DNA of 20,040 bases from a virus: IMG/VR virus record IMGVR_UViG_3300020430_001445, positions 1 to 20,040 of that record. One strand, written 5' to 3'. Within the stretch, counting starts at the first letter, position 1. Each line of letters begins with the position of its first letter. The translations under genes were made by a program, and so were the position numbers. Below are positions 6,371-13,365 of this stretch, one piece after another. The notes beneath the pieces were generated by a model, which saw nothing but the letters and a program-made list of their open reading frames with translations, was not told the DNA's origin and did no database searches.

Positions 6371-8224
6371 ATGGAACTAGAAAAAAAAATCTTGTCGGAC
6401 ATAACTGTGCATATGAAATATGCTCGGTACTTGGAAGACGAAAACCGTAGAGAAAACTGGAACGAATTAGTAACGAGGAACATGAATATGCACCTCAAAA
6501 AATTCCCTAGTTTAGAAAGAGAAATAAAAAATGCTTATCAATATGTTTTTGATAAGAAAGTGCTACCTTCAATGAGAAGCATGCAATTTGGAGGAAAACC
6601 TATCGAGGTCTCCCCAAATCGTATATTCAATTGTGCTTTCGCTCCTGTCGATAATTATCATGTTTTTTCTGAAATCATGTTTCTCCTCCTAGGAGGCACA
6701 GGCGTAGGGTTTTCAGTACAAAAACATCACGTCAATAAACTACCAGAGATCAGAAGACCTTCAAATAGAAGCCGTAGGTTTTTAGTTGGAGATTCAATTG
6801 AAGGTTGGGCAGATTCTGTAAAAGCATTAATCCAATCCTACTTCAAAGGCACTTCAAAGTTGCGTTTTGATTTTAGCGACATCCGTCCAAAGGGCGCAAG
6901 ACTAGTTACATCAGGTGGAAAAGCTCCCGGACCACAACCACTCAAAGAGTGTTTAGTAAAAATAGAAGGAATATTAGATGAAAAAGACGACGGAGAACAA
7001 CTTACACCCATTGAAGTTCATGATATCATCTGCTATATTGCGGATGCAGTTCTTGCGGGAGGTATTCGTAGGGCTGCCCTTATATCTTTATTCTCTGCTG
7101 ACGACGAAGAAATGCTGTCAGCAAAAACTGGAAACTGGTGGGAACTCAATCCACAACGTGGCCGTGCTAACAATTCTGCTGTCCTTATGCGGCATCGTAT
7201 TGACCGTAGCACTTTTATGTCTATATGGGATCGAGTACGTGAATCAGGTAGTGGAGAGCCGGGATTCTATTTCTCCAACGACAAAGATTGGGGAACAAAT
7301 CCCTGTTGTGAAATAGGTTTAAGACCATATCAGTTTTGTAATTTAACAGAAGTAAATGTCAGTGACGTTTCAACCCAAGAACAACTAGAAGAAAGAGTTC
7401 GCGCTGCGACCTTCATAGGTACCCTTCAAGCGTCTTACACGGACTTCCACTACCTAAGACCTATCTGGAAGCGAAACACGGAAAAGGATGCCCTTATCGG
7501 CGTTTCTATGACCGGTATTGCATCCGGCGGTGTTCTCAAACTGGATATGCAAGAGGCCTCCTTGATTGTCAAAAGAGAAAACAGAAGAATAGCCTTTCAG
7601 ATTGGGATAAAACCAGCAGCCAGAACCACATGTGTTAAGCCGGCTGGTACAACATCGCTAACCCTAGGTACATCCAGTGGTATTCATGCATGGCACAACG
7701 ACTATTATATACGTAGAATTCGTGTGGGAAAAAACGAATCAATATATTCATACTTGGTTAATAACATTCCAGAATTAGTGGAAGATGATAAGTTCCGCCC
7801 TCATGATACAGCAATCATCATGATACCTCAGAAAGCACCACAAGGCTCCATAACGCGTCATGAAAGCGCTTTGGATTTATTAAGAAGGGTAAAGACCATA
7901 AGTGATACTTGGATCCAAGGAGGGCACCAAAATGGACACAATACTCATAATGTTTCGGCCACTGTTACTATAAAACCTGACGAATGGAAATGTGTTGGAG
8001 AGTGGATGTGGTTGAATCGTAAATGCTATAACGGATTATCTGTCTTACCTCACTCAGATCACACTTATGTACAGGCGCCTTTCGAGGATTGCACCCGAGA
8101 AGAGTACGAAAATTTACTTCCAAAGCTAAAAAGTATTAACTTGGATCTAATTATAGAAGAGCAGGACGAAACAAATTTATCCGGTGAACTAGCATGTGCC
8201 GGTGGATCTTGCGAACTATTTTAG
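6371..8224 (+). CDS. nrdJ: Adenosylcobalamin-dependent ribonucleotide reductase (class II)
   Basis: 617 residues. The catalytic residues match the monomeric class II enzyme of Lactobacillus leichmannii: Cys88 (FNCAFAP, equivalent to Cys119), NPC-x-E at 310-314 with thiyl-radical Cys312 and Glu314 (Cys408, Glu410), Cys323 exactly 11 residues on (Cys419), and the C-terminal reducing pair CAGGSC (Cys609, Cys614). LLLGGTGVGFSVQKHHV is typical of this family. Residue 313 is Cys where Gly is usual in the NPCGE motif. At 617 residues it is shorter than the 739-residue reference. The enzyme reduces ribonucleotides without oxygen or a second subunit but needs B12 from the host. No thioredoxin or glutaredoxin gene is visible here. 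ThyX downstream completes dTMP supply. Confidence 0.93.
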   Translation: MELEKKILSDITVHMKYARYLEDENRRENWNELVTRNMNMHLKKFPSLEREIKNAYQYVFDKKVLPSMRSMQFGGKPIEVSPNRIFNCAFAPVDNYHVFSEIMFLLLGGTGVGFSVQKHHVNKLPEIRRPSNRSRRFLVGDSIEGWADSVKALIQSYFKGTSKLRFDFSDIRPKGARLVTSGGKAPGPQPLKECLVKIEGILDEKDDGEQLTPIEVHDIICYIADAVLAGGIRRAALISLFSADDEEMLSAKTGNWWELNPQRGRANNSAVLMRHRIDRSTFMSIWDRVRESGSGEPGFYFSNDKDWGTNPCCEIGLRPYQFCNLTEVNVSDVSTQEQLEERVRAATFIGTLQASYTDFHYLRPIWKRNTEKDALIGVSMTGIASGGVLKLDMQEASLIVKRENRRIAFQIGIKPAARTTCVKPAGTTSLTLGTSSGIHAWHNDYYIRRIRVGKNESIYSYLVNNIPELVEDDKFRPHDTAIIMIPQKAPQGSITRHESALDLLRRVKTISDTWIQGGHQNGHNTHNVSATVTIKPDEWKCVGEWMWLNRKCYNGLSVLPHSDHTYVQAPFEDCTREEYENLLPKLKSINLDLIIEEQDETNLSGELACAGGSCELF

Positions 8225-8233
8225 GAGAATAAA

Positions 8234-8422
8234 ATGAGAGAACGTTTGGAAATAATTATAGAAGAACTCCGTGCTGCAATGGCCGATGTTGATAAAGTCG
8301 AATCTGGAACCTATGGGTACAAAGCGGCTGCACCTAGGGCTCGCAAAGCAGCTCTTACGGCTATTAAAGAACTTAAAGAGTTGAGAGTTGAAATCCAAGA
8401 AAAAAAGAATTCTCACAATTAA
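8234..8422 (+). CDS. Small histone H1/Hc1-like DNA-binding protein
   Basis: 62 residues, ATG after TAGGAG, nine bases behind nrdJ and presumably co-transcribed. The layout is an N-terminal helix (RERLEIIIEELRAAM), a turn with YGYKAAAPRARKAAL, then a long basic/acidic helix. This matches the N-domain of bacterial histone H1-like proteins (chlamydial Hc1 and short relatives in other bacteria and phages), whose hallmark is 'gnKaAg.RaRKa...ik...qeiR.eI'. The lysine-rich tail of Hc1 is absent. It could bind and compact phage or host DNA. Assigned by eye; a short coiled-coil protein of other function is the alternative. Confidence 0.6.
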   Translation: MRERLEIIIEELRAAMADVDKVESGTYGYKAAAPRARKAALTAIKELKELRVEIQEKKNSHN

Positions 8423-8425
8423 TAC

Positions 8426-8454
8426 TTGACAAACGCCTTTTAATGTGTTATATT
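8426..8454 (+). promoter_or_regulatory. Promoter for the groES-thyX-dnaJ operon
   Basis: TTGACA at 8426-8431, 17 bases, TATATT at 8449-8454 preceded by TGT. The spacer contains the left arm of a 14-bp inverted repeat and the right arm covers +5 to +18, so access by RNA polymerase is probably controlled. Confidence 0.8.
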
Positions 8455-8478
8455 ATTTAATATGTTAAAAGGCGTTTG
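8430..8478 (+). repeat. Perfect 14-bp inverted repeat around a promoter -10 box
   Basis: CAAACGCCTTTTAA (8430-8443) and TTAAAAGGCGTTTG (8465-8478) are exact reverse complements separated by 21 bases holding the -10 box. Equivalent arm positions are 35 bp apart, between three and three and a half helical turns. Only the right arm is in the transcript from this promoter, so the palindrome must act as DNA (operator half-sites or looping) or as a hairpin in read-through RNA from upstream. It is not the CIRCE sequence of HrcA-regulated chaperone genes. Confidence 0.75.
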
Positions 8479-8500
8479 CTATATTTACAGCGGAGGTAAT

Positions 8501-8776
8501 ATGTATTTAGAGCCACATAATCGTCACCTTTTGGTGCACCCCTTAGATGATAAGGAAGAGAAAAAAGGCTTTGTCCTTCCGGAGGGTTACAAGACTCCCC
8601 AAACACCACATGTTATATGTGACGTTCTAGGAAAAGCAGAAGATTGCAAGGTAACAGTGAACATAGGAGATCGAATTGTAGTAGAAAGAACTATGTTGCA
8701 CGAGATAAAAGCAATGGGAGAAACTAATTATCTAGTGCTAGAAAATTATGTTTATGGGAGACTACAAGATGAATAA
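8501..8776 (+). CDS. GroES-like co-chaperonin (gp31-like role)
   Basis: 91 residues from ATG 8501, chosen for the GGAGG six bases upstream; the upstream in-frame ATG at 8462 overlaps the promoter start region and has no such site. The pattern follows GroES: an initial strand with a basic residue (EPHNRHLLVHPL), a loop with GFVLPEG where GroES has GGivLP, V.G.a, then the strand NIGDRIVVER (GroES 'vGD.V.f') and a final LVLENYVYGRL. In T4, gp31 replaces GroES so that GroEL can fold the larger capsid protein. A similar role is plausible but inferred. It overlaps the next gene by 8 bases. No GroEL gene is visible. Confidence 0.75.
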   Translation: MYLEPHNRHLLVHPLDDKEEKKGFVLPEGYKTPQTPHVICDVLGKAEDCKVTVNIGDRIVVERTMLHEIKAMGETNYLVLENYVYGRLQDE

Positions 8777-9596
8777 GAAACAACTAAAAGAAATGATCAA
8801 ACAGGTTATACTTGAAAACAGAAAGAAATCTGTTCTCTTGGAGACCCCTCAATTACATGAAGCAACTTTTGCAAAAGCAGCAGATTATATAGACAACAAG
8901 AAACTACCATTCTTTATTGTGTCTGCTTTTCGTGGAGAACGCGGAACAAAATACAGTAGAAAAAACATATCAGCCGCTGGTGATGTTAAAGATTTCTTAA
9001 AATCTAAGGGATTGTCATATACCATAGTGGATGGTGGCTATACTGAGAAAAAGAGAGACAAAATAACGAAAGAGCCACTTAAAAACCCTGAAACAGGTGA
9101 TCCGGTTTACAGTGTTGAGGAAGAAGAGAGTTATTTGGTGTTTGGGGATGTACCTCATTACGGAGACACATCAGCAGCAGTTACCGATGTACAAGAACTT
9201 TTTGAGATTGCCAAAGAAGCCTGTCTTATTGATCCTGAGAATCCCCAAGAAACTTTCAGTTTCGGATATCCAGTCGATATAATAGAACCGGGTTCAAAAG
9301 AACCTGTTCGCGAAATGCGCATAGCTTTATATGAAAACGATGCTCCGAGTTATGCACGGGAACATATGTTTACCGAATGGGGTGGTCCTTGGAATTCTTT
9401 CGCAAAGATGATGAGTGATGTTGGAGCTTACACTAAGATCAGAGGCACAAAAGGTGCTTTCGCTGAAGAAAAACTTGAAGAAGCTAGGAACATGAAAGTC
9501 AACAGTGTCATGGATGGATACAAAAAACAACATTATGTTGATTACTGGACAAAAATGAAGGCCCGATGGGATCACGAAAACAAAAAGAGGTCTTAA
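8769..9596 (+). CDS. Hypothetical protein with capsid-targeting-like N-terminus
   Basis: 275 residues from ATG 8769, overlapping the GroES-like gene by 8 bases (ATGAATAA) with GGGAG just upstream. The first 30 residues (MNKKQLKEMIKQVILEN, then a second LLETP) look like the amphipathic helix plus L/I-x-E cleavage site of T4 internal head proteins. The body contains FFIVSAFRGERG, a helix KDFLKSKG, a strand SYTIVDGGYTE, and ESYLVFGDVP followed by a helix, which resembles DUF3293-type proteins in order of elements (a weak match from memory). The C-terminal 60 residues are charged and aromatic. It may be packaged in the head and injected; that rests on the N-terminal motif only. Confidence 0.75.
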   Translation: MNKKQLKEMIKQVILENRKKSVLLETPQLHEATFAKAADYIDNKKLPFFIVSAFRGERGTKYSRKNISAAGDVKDFLKSKGLSYTIVDGGYTEKKRDKITKEPLKNPETGDPVYSVEEEESYLVFGDVPHYGDTSAAVTDVQELFEIAKEACLIDPENPQETFSFGYPVDIIEPGSKEPVREMRIALYENDAPSYAREHMFTEWGGPWNSFAKMMSDVGAYTKIRGTKGAFAEEKLEEARNMKVNSVMDGYKKQHYVDYWTKMKARWDHENKKRS

Positions 9597-10310
9597 ATGT
9601 CGTACGAGAATTCAATTAATCTATACGGAGATGGTATAGGTAAAGTTCAATATATTGACCATATGGGCACTGATCTCACAATCGTGAACAGTGCTCGTGT
9701 TTCATTTGGAGTAGAAAAGGAGGAACTAGATGATAGAGATAAGAAGCTTGTTAATTACCTTGTTAAACACAGACACACGAGTACGTTCGAGCACAATGTG
9801 GTTACCTTTAAGTTTGTCGTTCCTCTTTTTGTGCGCTCTCAACATATGCGACACAGGACTTGGAGTTACAACGAGATTTCCAGAAGATATACAGATAAAG
9901 ATCTTGCTTTTTATTGCCCAATGTCATTCCGTACTCAGCATAAGTCCAACAGGCAGTCTTCTAACAAGGATAGAATAGACCCAATACTATTTCCGGACTT
10001 ATCTGATCCTAAATTTGGATTGACTTGTTCGGACTACCTCAGGCAACACACAAAAAGATCAGTGGAATTATTTAATCATTTGATGACTGCGGGAGTGTGC
10101 AGAGAACAAGCACGAATGGTGTTGCCACAAAATATGTATACAGAATATTATGGTACCTGTAACTTAAACAACCTATTGAAGTTCATAGACCTCAGAACCC
10201 ATGAGGGTGCTCAACAAGAGATACAGAACGTGGCGAAAGCATGCTTGATGATAGCATCAGATCTTTGGCCGGAAGCTGTTGGGGCGTATAGGAACCTAAG
10301 ATGTGTTTAA
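9597..10310 (+). CDS. thyX: Flavin-dependent thymidylate synthase
   Basis: 237 residues; ATG abuts the preceding stop with AGAGG upstream. The ThyX signature RHRx7S is intact at residues 85-95 (RHRTWSYNEIS), followed by RRY. The N-terminal NSARVSFG, the HTSTFEHNVVTFKF block, and REQARMVLPQNMYTEYYGTCNLNNLLKFIDLR near the C-terminus are all standard. The enzyme methylates dUMP to dTMP using methylenetetrahydrofolate as carbon donor and FADH2 as reductant, as a homotetramer. Together with NrdJ it gives the phage its own thymidylate route. The last 8 bases overlap the next ORF. Confidence 0.96.
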   Translation: MSYENSINLYGDGIGKVQYIDHMGTDLTIVNSARVSFGVEKEELDDRDKKLVNYLVKHRHTSTFEHNVVTFKFVVPLFVRSQHMRHRTWSYNEISRRYTDKDLAFYCPMSFRTQHKSNRQSSNKDRIDPILFPDLSDPKFGLTCSDYLRQHTKRSVELFNHLMTAGVCREQARMVLPQNMYTEYYGTCNLNNLLKFIDLRTHEGAQQEIQNVAKACLMIASDLWPEAVGAYRNLRCV

Positions 10311-10548
10311 GAAAGGGGACCTGTTCAAGTTCAACCAGTGCGGAACAGATTTGTTCTGTCATATATCGGGTTCCGTAGCCCTGATTGTTACTGATCCCGT
10401 GAAGATGTATGAATATGATTTTCATGAAATACCTGAGAAAAGAGAATATTATGTATACGATATAATAGTTTGTGGGCAACTATTTATGGAGATCCCGGAA
10501 GAGTTTTTAAAAAGGATAGCGTTAAATGATGAAGAAGATACTAAATGA
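10303..10548 (+). CDS. Small hypothetical protein, SH3/KOW-like barrel suspected
   Basis: 81 residues, starting within the last codons of thyX and ending within the next gene, so coupled translation is likely. FKKGDLFKFNQCG, SVALIVTDP, YYVYDIIVCGQL and EEFLKRI follow the same order (x-x-G-D-L, a strand with I-V, an edge strand, a final helical turn) as the three tandem small proteins at 16307-16989. A small beta-barrel is the best guess. Function unknown. Confidence 0.75.
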   Translation: MFKKGDLFKFNQCGTDLFCHISGSVALIVTDPVKMYEYDFHEIPEKREYYVYDIIVCGQLFMEIPEEFLKRIALNDEEDTK

Positions 10549-11047
10549 ATGGAAAAAATATTTGAAAGAAGGAACAGAATTTAATTACGAAGCCTTCATT
10601 AAAGAGTTTAATGAAATAATTGGTAATTCCGTTTCTTATGATTCGTCCTTTTTCCGACTAGTACAAAAGAAGTACAATCCGTCTTCTCTAGAATCACTAT
10701 CAGGACTGAAGCCTAGGAAAAAAAATAAAATCATCGGCCAACTTAATGCTGGCATGACTTACACTTGGCTGGAATATGTTGGTATACAAGGGGTGAAATT
10801 TGTAATTGAATACAAAGTCTCCAAATATCTGAGTGAAGCGAAACCTGAAAATGTTGAATACCTGAAAAATAATTTTGAACAATTTTTCGAGATTTTGGCC
10901 CAATCATCTGCAACAAGACCAGATATAGAGTTTAACACTAGACATGTGGCTCTTGCTGGCCAATTAGGAGATTGGTGGATAGCCAATGATGGCTTGGAAA
11001 TGTTTAAAGATGTGTTCGCAGCAAAACTAAACATATCAGAGGTGTAA
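10526..11047 (+). CDS. Hypothetical protein with capsid-targeting-like N-terminus
   Basis: 173 residues; two adjacent ATGs (10526, 10529), either possible. The start MKKILNEWKKYLKEGTEF is a short amphipathic helix ending in L-K-E, the pattern of T4 internal proteins cleaved by the gp21 prohead protease; 'W[KR]KYLxE' starts are common in marine T4-like phages as far as I recall. The rest is helical, with paired aromatics (FEQFFEIL, LGDWWIANDGLEMF) and no enzyme motif that I recognise. It overlaps the preceding gene by 23 bases and abuts the next. Possibly a head-packaged protein, with low certainty. Confidence 0.75.
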   Translation: MMKKILNEWKKYLKEGTEFNYEAFIKEFNEIIGNSVSYDSSFFRLVQKKYNPSSLESLSGLKPRKKNKIIGQLNAGMTYTWLEYVGIQGVKFVIEYKVSKYLSEAKPENVEYLKNNFEQFFEILAQSSATRPDIEFNTRHVALAGQLGDWWIANDGLEMFKDVFAAKLNISEV

Positions 11048-11845
11048 GTGCAGGAAATAAATTTATATTATAATAATTTAAACATCGGAAGAACTCTAAC
11101 TTGCCTTCTGCATTCTTTTAAAACAGAGACTCCTTGTATATTAACGCGGCCAACCCCACCATTTAAGTTTGACGAACATATATCACAATACGATTTTACT
11201 TTTCTAGGTATTGAGGGGTCAAACCCACAGCAGGCTTGGGACAGGTTGTGTTTTTTGTTAAGCATGTCTGGACTCTTGTTGTTCCCAAATAATATTTCTA
11301 ATGCACGAATGAACGAGAACATAGTTGATATTGTGACCAACAACAACCAGAGAATAAAAATTGAATGTGAAAATATTAATGTATTTGATAATGACGAAAC
11401 CGGCTGGTATTATGTATATGATTATTTTGATTGGAAATCAGGGTCCCTACATGATCTTGAATTGATCAATGATAATGACGATAATTTTATAAAAAAAATT
11501 ATTTTCTACTCCTCTGAGAGAGAACGTGTTAACAATAATGTCAAAGATTTAGTCGGTGTTTCATATTTAAGGGAGGACGAACTTGAAAATCTTGAATCGT
11601 CATCTGTCTATTCTAGGCTTAAAGTTTTAAGAATGATGAAGGAAGCCGGAATAAAAGGTAGAATAACTGGCTATAACAAAAAGGGCATTGGCTCCTATAC
11701 CGCTCCTGTTATTGAATTTAACAGAAGAATTGTAAAGCCGGATTTCAAGCCAACGATATCACTGAAAGAAGTATATGATATGCCAACAGAACAAGGGTAC
11801 ACATGGAAGTTACTAGAGAAGATAATACAAAGTACTTCCATTTAG
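11048..11845 (+). CDS. Conserved-looking phage protein of unknown function
   Basis: 265 residues from GTG 11048, which abuts the preceding TAA and has GAGG six bases upstream. The N-terminus (NIGRTLTCLLHSFKTETPCIL) has the beta-turn-helix-beta look of the first part of a Rossmann or FAD-binding fold, but the glycine pattern GxGxxG is not present. Later blocks YDYFDW, KDLVGVSYLREDEL, SRLKVLRMMKEAGIKG and YTAPVIEFNRR suggest a structured single-domain protein. It overlaps the nucleotidyltransferase-like gene by 43 bases, so the two are probably made together. I recall similar gene pairs in marine T4-like phages but cannot name the family. Confidence 0.7.
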   Translation: MQEINLYYNNLNIGRTLTCLLHSFKTETPCILTRPTPPFKFDEHISQYDFTFLGIEGSNPQQAWDRLCFLLSMSGLLLFPNNISNARMNENIVDIVTNNNQRIKIECENINVFDNDETGWYYVYDYFDWKSGSLHDLELINDNDDNFIKKIIFYSSERERVNNNVKDLVGVSYLREDELENLESSSVYSRLKVLRMMKEAGIKGRITGYNKKGIGSYTAPVIEFNRRIVKPDFKPTISLKEVYDMPTEQGYTWKLLEKIIQSTSI

Positions 11846-12720
11846 CTGGCATCGTTCCAGTTGCGGGACAATCTCTGGACTTTGATCAACCTTGGCCTGA
11901 CTGCATGATGCCAATTGCTCCTGATTTTAGTTTGTTGGAAGCCGCTGTTGCTGAGTGTGCTTGGGCCGGCTGTGATACAATTTGGATAATTTGCAACGAT
12001 AATATAGCAGCTCTAATAAAAAAGAAAATTGGAGATTTCGTCGGTGATCCCGTGTGGGCTTATCGTAAATTCGATAAGTATCCCAACGAAAGTAAGCGTC
12101 AAATACCTGTTTATTATGTTCCGGTGCATCCAAAAGACAGAGACAAGAGGGATTGCCTAGCTTGGAGTGTCTTGCATGGGTCTTTAACAGCATTCAAAGT
12201 ATCAGACGAGTTGTCTAAGTGGGTTATACCAAACAAATATTATGTTAGCTTCCCTTATGGTTATTTTCCAGCCTATCAACTTCGAGAATATAGAAAAATT
12301 ATTTCGTCCTCAAAGAACGTGTATATAACATCTGACGACAAGTCAATGAAAGATAATTATTATTGCTCTTTTTCTTTTGGAAAGGACGAATTTATAGAAT
12401 TTAGAAGGATAATCAGATCTGGTACAGGCCGTTGGAGACCCGGAGTTGACTATAAAGAGTATGACGCTTTACCAATTGAAGAAAGATGGTCAGCTAGGTT
12501 TTTTGAATTAGAACAAGTGTTTGAGCCATTTGACACCGATCGAGCACAAAAAATACCAGTTGAAAATTTTTATAATATTGGCTCTTGGAAACAGTATAAA
12601 CTCTTTATGTCCGAGAATCTCGATAATGAAATAAAAAGGCCATCAAAAACAATTTTGTTAAATCAAGCTTACAAACCGATTGGGAAAAACTACTTAGAGG
12701 GTGATGCGGAAGAAACTTAA
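11803..12720 (+). CDS. Nucleotidyltransferase-like protein
   Basis: 305 residues; ATG at 11803 lies inside the preceding gene. The first 70 residues read like a nucleotidyltransferase Rossmann start: FHLAGIVPVAGQSLDF.QPWPDCMMPI, then a helix LLEAAVAECAWAGCDTIWIICND, as in sugar-phosphate nucleotidyltransferases ('iiPaaG.g.....p.PK.m.pi...p.ie..i......g...i.iv'). The strict GxGTRxxP motif is altered. QIPVYYVPVHPKDRDKRDCLAWSVLHG (about 105-130) fits the part approaching the metal site. The remainder carries KYYVSFPYGYFPAYQLREYRK and a Tyr/Arg-rich tail. It may modify nucleotides, sugars or DNA of the phage; the substrate cannot be told. Confidence 0.65.
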   Translation: MEVTREDNTKYFHLAGIVPVAGQSLDFDQPWPDCMMPIAPDFSLLEAAVAECAWAGCDTIWIICNDNIAALIKKKIGDFVGDPVWAYRKFDKYPNESKRQIPVYYVPVHPKDRDKRDCLAWSVLHGSLTAFKVSDELSKWVIPNKYYVSFPYGYFPAYQLREYRKIISSSKNVYITSDDKSMKDNYYCSFSFGKDEFIEFRRIIRSGTGRWRPGVDYKEYDALPIEERWSARFFELEQVFEPFDTDRAQKIPVENFYNIGSWKQYKLFMSENLDNEIKRPSKTILLNQAYKPIGKNYLEGDAEET

Positions 12721-13309
12721 ATTTAAAAAATTATTAAATCATTATCGATCTCTCCAATATGAAGAAGAATACGTCAAAGAGGTTCTAAAAGAAGCTCATA
12801 TTGAATTTGACGAATATTATAGGGAATTTTGTAGAATATATCTTGTCAACATAGAGAGGTTGGAAAAAAAGAAAAATGATAGACTCAAAGCAGCCTACGA
12901 ACAGAGTGAAAAACCATCCATGAAAGGCGTTGACGAAAAATTGAGAGCAAAAGATTATGATCATAAAAATGTTTTCAAGCAAATAGCCAGAAAACTCCAT
13001 CCAGACAAATTAAGTGAGGACGATCCGAGACTTAAGGAATTTGAAGATGATTTCAAAACTGCTGCCGCCGGCATCAATGACGGAAACTGGGGTGACTTGT
13101 TTAATATTGCAGAGAAACACGATATTGACATCAAGGATTATGACACAGTTAATGAATCAATTAAGGATTCAATCAAAGTTCTAGTTAAAAAAATAACAGA
13201 ATTAAAAAATCAATATTCTTACATGTTTTACGAGTGTGAAGATGACAAGAACTGTAAAGATAATATAATAAAAAACTTTTTAAGACAAGTATTTGGACAT
13301 AATTTATAA
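12704..13309 (+). CDS. J-domain (DnaJ-like) protein
   Basis: 201 residues from ATG 12704 (a GTG lies one codon earlier), overlapping the previous gene by 17 bases. The first 80 residues form a highly charged, probably coiled-coil helix. The J-domain core follows: VFKQIARKLHPDKLSEDDPRL, with the HPD tripeptide near residue 100, and the third-helix stretch FKTAAAGINDGNWGDLFNIAE, where ordinary J domains have 'f..i..AYe.L.d...r..yD'. This is a shortened J domain with an N-terminal helix, as in small phage J-proteins. It could recruit host DnaK. The C-terminal 60 residues are helical (KVLVKKITELKNQYSYMFYE). It is the last gene of the operon starting at 8426. Confidence 0.78.
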   Translation: MRKKLKFKKLLNHYRSLQYEEEYVKEVLKEAHIEFDEYYREFCRIYLVNIERLEKKKNDRLKAAYEQSEKPSMKGVDEKLRAKDYDHKNVFKQIARKLHPDKLSEDDPRLKEFEDDFKTAAAGINDGNWGDLFNIAEKHDIDIKDYDTVNESIKDSIKVLVKKITELKNQYSYMFYECEDDKNCKDNIIKNFLRQVFGHNL

Positions 13310-13316
13310 TTTATAC

Positions 13317-13345
13317 TTGACAAATGATACTAATTAGGTTATCTT
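13317..13345 (+). promoter_or_regulatory. Promoter for the gene at 13366 and probably the tmRNA region
   Basis: TTGACA at 13317-13322, 17 bases, TATCTT at 13340-13345 preceded by GGT. The -10 deviates by one base from the TATATT of the others. GAGGA and ATG 13366 follow. No promoter of this type or terminator is visible between here and 16969, so tmRNA, tRNA and clpS may be cut from this transcript. Confidence 0.7.
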
Positions 13346-13365
13346 ATATATGTGAGGATAAAAAT

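Noticed and set aside
6978-7316. 112-residue open frame within nrdJ
   Set aside because: It overlaps conserved reductase sequence and has no recognisable features of its own.
8430-8478. CIRCE element controlling the co-chaperonin gene
   Set aside because: The arms and the 21-base gap do not match CIRCE (TTAGCACTC-N9-GAGTGCTAA).
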